Assembly: GCA_017439185.1 (NCBI GenBank)
Contig: JAFRTM010000003.1
Span: 32,670-96,669, forward strand
Direction of reading: 5' to 3'
Origin: Bacteroidales bacterium
Lineage (GTDB): Bacteria; Bacteroidota; Bacteroidia; Bacteroidales; P3
Length of the DNA: 64,000 nt
The notes under the pieces were generated by a model. That model searched no databases. It was not told the origin of the DNA and saw nothing but the letters and a program-made list of their open reading frames with translations. Of this stretch, positions 26,525-35,085 are shown in pieces. The position numbers were made by a program, and so were the translations under genes. How positions within the stretch are numbered: position 1 is the stretch's first letter; each line of letters starts with the position of its first letter.

Positions 26525-27892
26525 ATGAAAATCAAAGGATTAGTTGCCTTAATGAGTATGCTTTGCCTTATGGCGGCAGGAGCCAGCGCCCAAGGGTGGC
26601 TGAACAATGTGGTAAACCGTGCCAAGGACAAGGCCAAGGAGAAAATCGAGGAGAAGATAGAGGAGAAGGTGGATCAGGCGATAGACGAGTCGATGGAAGC
26701 CCTCGAGAACAAGAAGAACAACAAGAAGAACAAGCAGGAGCAGACCCAGGAGGCCCAGCCCCAGCAGCAGGAAGCCGTAGATGAGAGTTATGAGGCCCAG
26801 CCAGAGGTGGCTACCCAAACTGCCAAGACGCAGCAGCGTCAGCCCTTGCAGCAGAAGTGGAACAACTACGACTTCGTGAGCGGCGACCAGATAATCTTCG
26901 AGGACAACAGTGCGGGAGAGCAGTTGGGCGAATTCCCCTCGATGTGGGACGCCTTCAAGGGTGCAGCGGAGATAGTGGAAATCGATGGCAAGAAATGTAT
27001 CAACTACCAGAACGCGAGGATTACGCCGCTGTTCAACAACAACCAGCCCTACCTCACCGACGTTTGCACGATAGAGTGGGACGTCTATTTCATCCACGAG
27101 AAAGTGTGGGAGGCCAACGAAGGGACCGACCTGCACGGATGGGCAGGCCAGAACGTCTCGCTCGTCACGAAAGACAAGATCACCAAAGATTTCGACTGGG
27201 GATCGGAAAGGGCGCTCAAGATACATTTCGAGAGCCAGGCCGACCCCGACCGCAACGTGATGACAGCCGACTTCGCCTTCTACTACGAGTGGTGGACCCC
27301 TTCAGGAGAGCACCGTGACGGAAAATATGACCTACATAACGTGGATCTGGAAGCGTGGCACCACATAGCGATAAGCTTCAATAAGAGGGCTTACAAGGTC
27401 TATTTTGACAATCAGAGAGTTGCGAATATTCCCAACGCCAAGGCGCCCAAGTGGGTGGAATGGGAGACCAACAGCGACTCGCAGAGGTCGCACTTCATCA
27501 AGAACGTGAGAATGGCGAAAGGGGCAGTGCCGCTGTATGACAGATTGGCGAGCGACGGCAAGATTGTGACCTACGCCATCACCTTCGAGGTTGGCAAAGC
27601 CGACATCAAGCCCGAATCGACGGGAGAGATCAACAGGATTACCAAGATGATGCAGGACGACCCGAGCCTGAAGTTCGAGGTGCAGGGCCACTGCGACAAC
27701 ACCGGAGCTGCCGTAGCCAACGAGAAACTCTCGCAGCAGAGAGCCGAAGCGTTAGTGGCAGCTTTGGTTGCCAACGGAATAGCTAAGGATAGGCTGACCG
27801 CGGTGGGTAAAGGAAGCTCGGTGCCAATCGGAGACAACTCAACCGACGAGGGAAGAGCGAAGAACAGAAGGGTTGAGTTTGTGAAGAAATAA
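26525..27892 (+). CDS. OmpA-family protein with coiled segment and LamG-like middle domain
   Basis: 455 residues from the ATG at 26525; the TTG at 26516 is rejected. A signal peptide ends at AGASAQ (about 23). A charged helix (AKDKAKEKIEEKIEEKVDQAI, here shown in part) and a Gln/Glu-rich stretch follow to about 110. Residues about 140-325 look like a concanavalin/LamG-type domain (WHHIAISFNKRAYKVYFDNQRV). The C-terminal OmpA domain has FEVGKADIKPES and the peptidoglycan-binding GHCDNTG...LSQQRAEAL...GRAKNRRVEF. It likely tethers the outer membrane to the wall. Confidence 0.85.
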   Translation: MKIKGLVALMSMLCLMAAGASAQGWLNNVVNRAKDKAKEKIEEKIEEKVDQAIDESMEALENKKNNKKNKQEQTQEAQPQQQEAVDESYEAQPEVATQTAKTQQRQPLQQKWNNYDFVSGDQIIFEDNSAGEQLGEFPSMWDAFKGAAEIVEIDGKKCINYQNARITPLFNNNQPYLTDVCTIEWDVYFIHEKVWEANEGTDLHGWAGQNVSLVTKDKITKDFDWGSERALKIHFESQADPDRNVMTADFAFYYEWWTPSGEHRDGKYDLHNVDLEAWHHIAISFNKRAYKVYFDNQRVANIPNAKAPKWVEWETNSDSQRSHFIKNVRMAKGAVPLYDRLASDGKIVTYAITFEVGKADIKPESTGEINRITKMMQDDPSLKFEVQGHCDNTGAAVANEKLSQQRAEALVAALVANGIAKDRLTAVGKGSSVPIGDNSTDEGRAKNRRVEFVKK

Positions 27893-27909
27893 GGCTTGAG
27901 AGAGGTAGA

Positions 27910-28605
27910 ATGGGCATAATAATGGTGAGAAAGGGACTTTGTGCGGTTGTTGCTGCGGTGGTGTCGGTGTTGGTGCTTGCCTCATGTGGAGGGGGAAACG
28001 GAGAGAAGAAGGCCGGAGAGTGGGTGGACCTCGGATTGCCGAGCGGGACCTTGTGGTACAGCGTAAACCTCGGAGCGGGAGCGCCCGAAGAGTACGGCGA
28101 CTGCTACGCCTGGGGCGAGACGGAGGAGAAAGATGAGTGCACCTGGGAGACCTACCGGTGGTGCAACGGAGCCCATGAGCTGCTCACAAAATATTGTAAC
28201 TCAGTGACCTTTGCCGCCGACAGCGTTACCGACCAGTTGGAAGAACTAGAGCCGGCGGACGACGTGGCGACAGTAGTGTTGGGCGAAGGAGCCAGCATAC
28301 CGACGCGCTACGACTGGGAAGAGCTGAAGAGCTGCACCCGGTCGAAATGGACGACAGTCAACGGGGTGAAGGGGCGCAAATTCTCGGCCCATGGCAAGTC
28401 GATATTCCTGCCGGCCGGCGGGTGCCAGCTTGGCGGCGAGCGGCAGGGAGCGGAGACGAGAGGCGACTACTGGTCCTCGTCGCTGAACCCCTACGACCCC
28501 GGCAACGCGTGGTATTTCTACTTCGACGAGGGTGGCAAGTATGTGAGTTATTATTACAGGTACTACGGGCGGAGCATAAGGCCGGTGCGTCATGTGTGCC
28601 AGTAA
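27910..28605 (+). CDS. Lipoprotein with Fibrobacter-major-paralogous/DUF1566-type domain
   Basis: 231 residues; the ATG at 27925 is an equally good start. The lipobox LASC gives the lipidated Cys at about 26. The domain pattern EWVDLGLPSGTLWYSVNLGA...YAWGET...PTRYDWEELKS...FLPAGG...GDYWSSS...SIRPVR is a surface-lipoprotein module very common in Bacteroidota, related to C-type-lectin-like folds. The ligand is unknown. It lies 17 bp after the OmpA gene and is followed by a terminator. Confidence 0.85.
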   Translation: MGIIMVRKGLCAVVAAVVSVLVLASCGGGNGEKKAGEWVDLGLPSGTLWYSVNLGAGAPEEYGDCYAWGETEEKDECTWETYRWCNGAHELLTKYCNSVTFAADSVTDQLEELEPADDVATVVLGEGASIPTRYDWEELKSCTRSKWTTVNGVKGRKFSAHGKSIFLPAGGCQLGGERQGAETRGDYWSSSLNPYDPGNAWYFYFDEGGKYVSYYYRYYGRSIRPVRHVCQ

Positions 28606-28633
28606 ACACTGAATAACTGATATATAGTATATA

Positions 28634-28670
28634 GTCCCCCGACGCCGTCAGGCGTCGGGGGACTTGCTTT
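28634..28670 (+). terminator. Intrinsic terminator hairpin
   Basis: Perfect 13-bp stem GTCCCCCGACGCC / GGCGTCGGGGGAC with loop GTCA, followed by TTGCTTT. Confidence 0.8.
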
Positions 28671-28731
28671 ATGGGAGTCGGAAGGAGAGGGAAGAGATCG
28701 GATCAAGACGGGGAAGTGTTAGGAGGTTGAT

Positions 28732-28786
28732 AGATAGGTGTTTGAGAGGTATCAAGTCTGACTGAACTCTGAGAGAACTCCGAGAT
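28732..28786 (+). repeat. 11-bp-periodic intergenic repeat, copy C
   Basis: Units AGATAGGTGTT, TGAGAGGTATC, AAGTCTGACTG, AACTCTGAGAG and AACTCCGAGAT. It is closest to copy A. Both A and C lie upstream of a region that carries a DUF6266 gene. Confidence 0.7.
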
Positions 28787-28921
28787 TCGGTTTTGGCAAA
28801 AAGGGGAGGAATTTAAGAAAAGGAGGAGAGAAAAAGAGGGCGGATTCGGGGGCGGGAGAAAAAAAGTTCGGGGCGGAAAAGGGGGAGGGGAGAGGTTTTC
28901 GGGAAAGAGGGCGAAAAAAAG

Positions 28922-28953
28922 TTTGGTAGATATAAAAATAATGAGTATCTTTG
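28922..28953 (+). promoter_or_regulatory. Promoter of DUF6266 copy 2
   Basis: TTTG, 20 bp, TATCTTTG. Start would be at about 28960, leaving a leader of about 150 nt. Confidence 0.7.
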
Positions 28954-28959
28954 CGGGGT

Positions 28960-29112
28960 AAAAAGTTGATAATAAGGTGGGGCCTTTAGAAAGCGCGTCT
29001 CTTCAAGGCGCTGTGACAGATAGCAGAGAAACCCCACACTACGTGCGGGGTTATAGAGAGTTAGCCTCTTCGAGGCTGTTTATAGAAGTAATATAAGATA
29101 AAAAAGAGATAT
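28960..29112 (+). promoter_or_regulatory. Structured leader with two competing helices
   Basis: GTGGGG (28977-28982) can pair with CCCCAC (29032-29037), enclosing AGCGC/GCGCT. The same CCCCAC can instead pair with GTGCGGGG (29043-29050). A third hairpin AGCCTC/GAGGCT (29063-29077) is followed by GTTTAT. The alternatives exclude each other, as in attenuators or riboswitches. It matches no riboswitch class that I know. Confidence 0.45.
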
Positions 29113-29850
29113 ATGGCAACAAATTGTTCGTTAAACCACTGGTCGGGGAACGTAGGAGGGCTGATAGGCTATACCGTGCGGGGGCAGCGATATTTCCGGT
29201 CGATGCCTGCGAGGGTGGCCAATCCGCGCACCGAGGCGCAGCAGGCCCACAGGCAGCAGTTCGCGATAGTGTCGTCGTTTGTGGCGACACTGAAGAGAGT
29301 GTATAAGGTTGGTTATAAAGAATATAGGACCGAGAGATCGCCGAGGGTGAGATTTACCGAGCAGGTGTTCGGCGAGGTGCTGCAGGCCGACGGCACGTTG
29401 GATATGAGCAGGCTGAAGGTGGCCCGCGGGCCGATGGAGCCGTTGCAAGTCAGAGACTTGCGGCAAGAGGAGGGAGTCCTCAGGCTGGAGTGGCTTCACG
29501 GACGCGGCAAAGGCGACGACCGTCTGAGCATAGTGCTCTACAGCCAGAGTAAGGGAGTCGCGCTGATGATGCAAGATGTGGCCTCGCGCAGAGGCAACGC
29601 GCTGAATATCAATATCCCTTCCGAATGGGAAGGCGACCATATCTGGGTTTATGGCTTCTGGCGCGACCCGAAGAGCGGAATAGCCTCCGACTCCGTGGTC
29701 CTTGCCGAGCTGGGCTCGCCCGAAGGGGACATCCTGAGAGCCGCCGAGAGGCGCGACTTCAATAGGAGACTTGCCCACAACTGGGTGAGAATCAGATATA
29801 AAGAGTGGGCGGCCGAAAGTCCCGAGGGAAATCTGCAGCCGCCCGACTAA
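29113..29850 (+). CDS. DUF6266 family protein, copy 2
   Basis: 245 residues, the same length as the copy at 6107-6844 and similar along the whole chain (GYTVRGQRYFRSMPARVANP, GYKEYRTERSPRVRF, MMQDVASRRGNALNI, EGDHIWVYGFWRDPK). Differences are spread throughout, so this is an old duplication and not a recent copy. No signal peptide is present. Unlike copy 1 it has a long structured leader. It converges with glmM, 30 bp away. Function unknown. Confidence 0.8.
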   Translation: MATNCSLNHWSGNVGGLIGYTVRGQRYFRSMPARVANPRTEAQQAHRQQFAIVSSFVATLKRVYKVGYKEYRTERSPRVRFTEQVFGEVLQADGTLDMSRLKVARGPMEPLQVRDLRQEEGVLRLEWLHGRGKGDDRLSIVLYSQSKGVALMMQDVASRRGNALNINIPSEWEGDHIWVYGFWRDPKSGIASDSVVLAELGSPEGDILRAAERRDFNRRLAHNWVRIRYKEWAAESPEGNLQPPD

Positions 29851-29880
29851 GATTACCGAATAAGTGTAATTGCCTCTTCC

Positions 29881-31272
29881 TCAATCATTCACCATCGCTA
29901 TAATTTCCTTCGCCAGCCGCTCGGCCACCTCGGCCGAGTGAGCCTCGGAATAGACGCGGATGATAGGCTCGGTGTTAGACTTGCGGAGGTGCACCCAACC
30001 CTCCTCGAAGTCGATCTTCACCCCGTCGATGGTGTTGACCGAGGCCCCTTCGAGCTTAGAGTAGTGGAGAGCCAGGTTTTTGAGGATGGCGTCCACGTCG
30101 GTAGAGGGCTTGAGGTCGATGCGGTTCTTGGAAATGATGTATTGCGGCAGACTGTCGCGTAGGGCTGTGGCTTTCATGTTTTTATGAGCCAGATGGCTGA
30201 GGAAGAGAGCCACGCCAACGAGTGCGTCGCGGCCGTAGTGGAGTTCGGGATAGATGACGCCGCCGTTGCCCTCGCCGCCGATGACCGCGTGAGTGGCCCT
30301 CATCTTCTCCACCACGTTGACCTCGCCGACAGCTGCTGCGGAGTAGGAGCAGTTGGGGTAACGGCGAGTTACGTCGGCCAGAGCCCGAGAGGAGGAGAGG
30401 TTAGAGACCGTGTTGCCCGGAGTGCGACCCAGAATGTAGTCCGCCACCGTGACCAGAGTGTATTCCTCGCCGTACATAGAGCCGTCCTCGCATACCAGAG
30501 CCAGGCGGTCCACGTCAGGGTCGACGACGATGCCCAGGTGGCAGTGTTCGCGTGCGACGGTAGCGGCGATGTCGGAGAGATTCTGCGGAATCGGCTCAGG
30601 ATTGTGGGCAAAATGGCCGTCAGGAGTACAGTTCAGCTCGACGATGTCGTTCACCCCCAAAGCTTTCAGCAGGGGAATTATGGCCAGCGAGCCTGTGGAG
30701 TTGACCGCGTCGAGAGCCACGCGGAAGCCGGCTTTGGAGATAGCCTCGCGGTCCACCAGCTTCAGTTTCAGGACCTCGTCGATATGACGGGCGATGGCAT
30801 CGTTGTCGTGAGCGACCTTGCCCAACTTATCCACCGAGGCATAGGAGTAGTCGTCCTTTTCGGCGATAGACAGGACCTCGTTGCCTTCGGCTGCGGAGAT
30901 GAAAGTGCCGTCGCTGCCGAGGAGTTTCAGAGCGTTGTATACCACTGGGTTGTGAGAAGCTGTGATGATGATGCCGCCGTCAGCCTTGTGGTAAGTCACG
31001 GCGAGTTCCACCGTAGGAGTAGTGGAGAGACCCAGCAGCATCACGTCGGCGCCCATAGCCTGGAGAGTGGCGACTACCAGCGATTCCACCATAGGTCCCG
31101 AAGGCCGCGCGTCGCGACCCACCACCAGAGAGAGCTGCTTGCCCTCGTTACGACGCTGCAGGAAAGTGGCGAACGCCGAGGTAAATTTCACAATGTCGAG
31201 CGGCGTAAGGTTGTCAGACGGAAGGCCGCCGATAGTGCCGCGAATACCCGATATACTTTTAATCAGAGCCAT
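29881..31272 (-). CDS. glmM: Phosphoglucosamine mutase (phosphohexomutase family)
   Basis: 463 residues. The phosphoserine loop is TASHNPVVYNALK at about residue 103, the metal loop DPDVDRLAL, the sugar loop GEGNGGVIYPEL, and the phosphate loop SNTEPIIRVYSE. Length and the start MALIKSISGIRGTIGG fit Bacteroidota GlmM, which converts glucosamine-6-P to glucosamine-1-P for UDP-GlcNAc. Phosphomannomutase activity cannot be excluded from sequence. It is divergent from the deoxynucleoside kinase gene. Confidence 0.88.
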   Translation of the reverse strand: MALIKSISGIRGTIGGLPSDNLTPLDIVKFTSAFATFLQRRNEGKQLSLVVGRDARPSGPMVESLVVATLQAMGADVMLLGLSTTPTVELAVTYHKADGGIIITASHNPVVYNALKLLGSDGTFISAAEGNEVLSIAEKDDYSYASVDKLGKVAHDNDAIARHIDEVLKLKLVDREAISKAGFRVALDAVNSTGSLAIIPLLKALGVNDIVELNCTPDGHFAHNPEPIPQNLSDIAATVAREHCHLGIVVDPDVDRLALVCEDGSMYGEEYTLVTVADYILGRTPGNTVSNLSSSRALADVTRRYPNCSYSAAAVGEVNVVEKMRATHAVIGGEGNGGVIYPELHYGRDALVGVALFLSHLAHKNMKATALRDSLPQYIISKNRIDLKPSTDVDAILKNLALHYSKLEGASVNTIDGVKIDFEEGWVHLRKSNTEPIIRVYSEAHSAEVAERLAKEIIAMVND

Positions 31273-31339
31273 ATTTGTGTTCTATTGATGATAAAATGCA
31301 AATTTTACAGTGATGCGGAAAACGCAAAATTTCAAAATG

Positions 31340-31347
31340 CAAAAATA
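31340..31347 (-). promoter_or_regulatory. Candidate glmM promoter (TATTTTTG)
   Basis: TAnnTTTG on the minus strand, 67 bp upstream of the glmM ATG, in the 284-bp divergent gap. Confidence 0.5.
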
Positions 31348-31432
31348 CGAAGAAAAAGGCACCTGACAACAATGGGAGTGGTGAAAATATACACCCAGAG
31401 ATGTTGATAAGTGTAAAAAAATGACATGTTTT

Positions 31433-31463
31433 TTTGTCAGAATAGAAAAAAGGTGTATATTTG
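31433..31463 (+). promoter_or_regulatory. Promoter of the deoxynucleoside kinase gene
   Basis: TTTG, 19 bp, TATATTTG: exact consensus, about 90 bp before the ATG. Confidence 0.75.
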
Positions 31464-31556
31464 CGTTTTATTAGTATAGAGCGTTTCTTGGCTATTTGGT
31501 TGAGAAACAATGAGAAAAAAGAATTATTAATATAATAAACATATAATAAAAAGGTT

Positions 31557-32171
31557 ATGCACATAGCAGTAGCAGGGAACATAGGATCGGGAAAGACGAC
31601 GCTGACCAAGCTTTTGGCGAAACATTATGGCTATAAACCCGTATATGAGAGCGGCGACAATCCCTATATGGATTCGTATTACGAGGACATGAGGCGCTGG
31701 GCGTTCAATATGCACGTCTATTTCCTGGGAGTGAGATTCAAGCAGTTGGTGGATGTGATGAAGGAAAACCCCAATATAGTGCAGGACCGTACACTCTACG
31801 AGGATGCCTATATCTTTGCTCCCAATCTTAACGCTATGGGACTGATGAACACGCGCGACTACGAGAATTATCATCAGTTGTTCGAGTTGCTCAGTTCGTT
31901 TGTGCAACCGCCCGACCTTATCGTGTATCTCCGAGCCGACGTGCCGACGCTGATACGTCAGATACAGCGCCGCGGGCGAGCCTACGAGAGCAGCATACGC
32001 CTGGACTACCTCACGAGTTTGAACCAGAGGTATGAGGACTGGATAGCCAATTACGACAAAGGCAAGATGATAATCGTGGATGTGGAGCAGACCAACTTTG
32101 CCGACAGTCCCGAGGACCTCGGGCATGTGATCAACCAGATCGACGCCGAGTTCAACAGCCTGTTCAATTGA
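31557..32171 (+). CDS. Deoxynucleoside kinase (dAK/dCK/dGK family)
   Basis: 204 residues. The P-loop GNIGSGKTT lies at 7-15; VQDRTLYEDAYIFA carries the DRS-like motif (here DRT) that positions substrate, and the lid region is RRGRAYES. The family phosphorylates deoxyadenosine, deoxycytidine or deoxyguanosine for nucleotide salvage. Which base is preferred cannot be told. It leads a plus-strand cluster with kdsB 20 bp downstream. Confidence 0.88.
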   Translation: MHIAVAGNIGSGKTTLTKLLAKHYGYKPVYESGDNPYMDSYYEDMRRWAFNMHVYFLGVRFKQLVDVMKENPNIVQDRTLYEDAYIFAPNLNAMGLMNTRDYENYHQLFELLSSFVQPPDLIVYLRADVPTLIRQIQRRGRAYESSIRLDYLTSLNQRYEDWIANYDKGKMIIVDVEQTNFADSPEDLGHVINQIDAEFNSLFN

Positions 32172-32191
32172 TAAAAGCAGACGAAGAAGAG

Positions 32192-32953
32192 ATGAAGACC
32201 GTAGCCATAATACCTGCACGCTGGGCTTCCAGCCGTTTCGAGGGCAAGCCCTTGGCCTTGCTCGCCGGCAAGACGATAGTGCAGAGAGTGTGGGAACGGG
32301 TATCGGCCATGGACTGCGTGGAAGCCGCCGTGGTGGCTACCGACGACGAGAGAATAGCATCGGAAGTGGAGAGGTTCGGCGGGCGCTATATGATGACAGA
32401 GAGCACCCACCGCAGTGGCACCGACAGATGTGCCGAGGTGGCGAGAAGGCTGGCTGCCAGCGGAGAGAGCTACGACGTGACGGTCAACGTGCAAGGCGAC
32501 GAGCCGTTCGTGGAGACCGCGCAAGTGGCGGCGTTGGTCAGTGCATTCGAGGATGCTGATGTGGAAATCGCCACCCTGGCCCGGAAGATTACCAGAGAAG
32601 AAGACGTGGAAAACGAAAACGTGGTGAAGGTGGTGAGGAACCTGAAAGGCGATGCGCTCTACTTCAGCAGGCAGGCATTGCCCTTCCGGCGAGGAGAGGA
32701 GAGAGGGAAGTGGCTTGGCGGGTGCGACTACCTGCAGCATATCGGAGTCTATGCCTTCCGCAGCGAAGTGTTGGTGAAAGTGTCGGAGTTGCAGCAGACG
32801 GAATTGGAGAAGGCCGAGTCGCTGGAGCAGCTGCGCTGGATAGAGAACGGCTACAGAATAAGAGTGGCGCTCACCGAGGGAGAGAACATAGGAATCGACA
32901 CCCCCGCCGACCTGGCGAGAGCGGAGATGTGGCTGAGAGAGCACAACGTATAA
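32192..32953 (+). CDS. kdsB: 3-deoxy-manno-octulosonate cytidylyltransferase
   Basis: 253 residues from the ATG at 32192; an upstream TTG at 32168 overlaps the kinase stop and is rejected. Signatures: IIPARWASSRFEGKPL, ATDDERI, STHRSGTDRCAEV, NVQGDEPFV and HIGVYAFR. KdsB makes CMP-Kdo for the inner core of lipopolysaccharide. With lpxC this shows a lipid A/Kdo-type outer membrane. Confidence 0.95.
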   Translation: MKTVAIIPARWASSRFEGKPLALLAGKTIVQRVWERVSAMDCVEAAVVATDDERIASEVERFGGRYMMTESTHRSGTDRCAEVARRLAASGESYDVTVNVQGDEPFVETAQVAALVSAFEDADVEIATLARKITREEDVENENVVKVVRNLKGDALYFSRQALPFRRGEERGKWLGGCDYLQHIGVYAFRSEVLVKVSELQQTELEKAESLEQLRWIENGYRIRVALTEGENIGIDTPADLARAEMWLREHNV

Positions 32954-32990
32954 CAGAGAAACAAGAAAGAAAAACAAATAACGCAAAGAT

Positions 32991-35045
32991 ATGAATATAA
33001 CTGACTACATTGTAGAGAGCCTGAAGAAGGGCAAAACGGTGGAAATAGCCGGCATCGGTCAATGGACAACGCGCGAAGAGGCGGCCCATCACGACCCGCA
33101 AAGCCACACGTTCTACCCGCGGCGCAAGGTAGTGGAATTTACCCCGCAGTGTAAAGGGGACAAATCGTTTGTGGAGTATATCGCTTCGCAGGAGTGCGTA
33201 GGCACTAATGTGGCGGATCAGATGGTAAAGAACTATGCCGACACGCTGACAGAGAGGATGAAGGCGCAAGGGAAGGTAGAGATAAACGGCCTCGGCACCT
33301 TGGGATTCGGCTCGTTCACCGTGGCGGATTCCTTGAACCTGGGGACCGATGACGCCATGGCCCCGATAGACGGCATCAAGACCTACCAGGCGGCGGCCGA
33401 CGACGACCCCTTCGCCGCCTTCGAGCAGCCCCTGCGTCCGATAGGGGAGCCCGAGCCAGAGCCGGTGGAGCCAGAGCCCGTTGAAGCAGAGCCCGAAGTT
33501 GCTCCCGAGCCAGAGGCAGATATGCCCGAGCCGGAGGTTGCAGAGCCCGAAGTGGCGGCAGAGCCCGAGCCGGACCCCGTGGAGGAGCAGCCTGTAGTGG
33601 AAGAGCCCGTGGCAGCAGAGCCCGAGCCGGCAGTGGCGGCTGCAGCAGTGGCCGGTGCTGTGGCAGCATCGTCTTTGCCGTCGCCCGACGAGACAGTGCA
33701 GATGACCAAGAAAGAGGCGAAAGCGGCAGAGAAGAAACTGAAAGAGGAACAAAAGAAACAGAAAGCCGAGGAGAAAGCAAAAGAAAAGAAGGAGAGAGAA
33801 GAGTCGATACGTAAGCAGGAAGAGCTGAAAGCCAAGGAGAAAGTCGCCAAGAAAGAAGCCGAAGAGGCCAAGAAGAGAGCGAAGAAAGAAGAAGAGGAAG
33901 CCAAGAAGAAAGCTAAAGCAGAGGCCAAGGCCGAAGCCAAAGCCGCCAAGAAGGCAAAGAAAGAAGAGGCGAAACCGATGCCGGTTGCAGAAGTGACTGA
34001 AAATCATCAGGAAGTCAATAACGGCAAGCAAGAAGGCAAGAAAAAGAAGAAGAGCAAAGTGTGGTTGTGGATAGTGCTGGCGATACTGGCGTTGCTGCTT
34101 GCGGCAGTGCTGGTGTTCCTTTTCGTGAAACCCGCCAAGGACTTTGTCTTCGCCCAGATAGACAAGATAGCCGGCAATAACGCAAAAGACAAGACCGAGC
34201 AGGTGGACCTGAACCTCGACGAGATGGTGAGCAACAGCGAGCCGACCCAGAAAGAGACGGTGGTAGCTGCCGAGCAGAATGAGTCTACCGAGGCCGAGCA
34301 GAGCGAGGAAGCCGAAGAGGTCTCGAAGCCCGCAAAACCGATGGCAGGAGCCATGTACAGCAATGCAATGCTGTTCACGTACAGCGAAGATCTCGTAGGA
34401 TTTACCCCGGCAGAGATCGACGAGTTTGCCCAGGAGGTTACCGACTACATGAGCGACTACCTGACCACATATCTCGCCGCCAAGAAATACACCACGGCCA
34501 AGGTGCCGCTGACGGAGAGAGTGAAACAATATGCCACCACGAGGCTGACCGAACTGCTGGATGTCTCACATTTCGAGGTGGAACGCCTTGTGCCGAGCGA
34601 TGACTACATGGCAGCTAGTTTGATGGATTACAAACGTATGCACAAAAGTCGTCAGAAGCAGGTGATGGTCCAGAGCGAACTGCTCGACGGCAGCACGCTT
34701 GACGGCATCCTCAACACCATGGTCGAGGAGCTGGGCCTGAAGAGCGATGTGGCGAAGGTGGTGATGCCTCCGGCACCCGCCCCGGCACCGCAGATTCCGA
34801 CAGCAAGCAGGTCTCGCAAAGGCTTCGACTTGATAGCGGGATACTATGTGGACAAGAATGTGGCAGACCAGATGTACAAGAGACTGAAAGGCTACGGCTG
34901 CAATGCCTATATCATAGAGATCAACCACGGATACTATGTGTCGATGGGATCGGCAGCCACGCAGACCGAGGCCGACGCAATGCTGAGAGAGGCTAAGAAG
35001 TGGTATGACGGAGACTTGTCGGTACGCAAGAATCTGACCCGATAG
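32991..35045 (+). CDS. HU-like/SPOR membrane protein with PE-repeat and Lys-Glu-Ala-rich linker
   Basis: 684 residues. Residues 1-115 match the HU-like (CCDC81-type) domain of Bacteroidota: IAGIGQWTTREEAAHH, FTPQCKGDKSFVEYIA, INGLGTLGFGSF. About 150-235 is a Pro-Glu repeat (EPEPVEPEPV). About 240-345 is a very charged Lys/Glu/Ala helix, probably a coiled coil. One membrane helix lies at about 357-379, and a SPOR-type domain at about 605-684 (AGYYVDKNVADQMYKRLKGYGCNAYI). SPOR binds denuded glycan at division sites, so the protein may join cytoplasmic factors to septal wall. Confidence 0.85.
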   Translation: MNITDYIVESLKKGKTVEIAGIGQWTTREEAAHHDPQSHTFYPRRKVVEFTPQCKGDKSFVEYIASQECVGTNVADQMVKNYADTLTERMKAQGKVEINGLGTLGFGSFTVADSLNLGTDDAMAPIDGIKTYQAAADDDPFAAFEQPLRPIGEPEPEPVEPEPVEAEPEVAPEPEADMPEPEVAEPEVAAEPEPDPVEEQPVVEEPVAAEPEPAVAAAAVAGAVAASSLPSPDETVQMTKKEAKAAEKKLKEEQKKQKAEEKAKEKKEREESIRKQEELKAKEKVAKKEAEEAKKRAKKEEEEAKKKAKAEAKAEAKAAKKAKKEEAKPMPVAEVTENHQEVNNGKQEGKKKKKSKVWLWIVLAILALLLAAVLVFLFVKPAKDFVFAQIDKIAGNNAKDKTEQVDLNLDEMVSNSEPTQKETVVAAEQNESTEAEQSEEAEEVSKPAKPMAGAMYSNAMLFTYSEDLVGFTPAEIDEFAQEVTDYMSDYLTTYLAAKKYTTAKVPLTERVKQYATTRLTELLDVSHFEVERLVPSDDYMAASLMDYKRMHKSRQKQVMVQSELLDGSTLDGILNTMVEELGLKSDVAKVVMPPAPAPAPQIPTASRSRKGFDLIAGYYVDKNVADQMYKRLKGYGCNAYIIEINHGYYVSMGSAATQTEADAMLREAKKWYDGDLSVRKNLTR

Positions 35046-35085
35046 GAGAGTAAACGGCTGAGTAATAGAGAACAGGATAGACGAA

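Noticed and set aside
30184-31407. 407-codon plus-strand frame
   Set aside because: Antisense to glmM, which has all its catalytic motifs.
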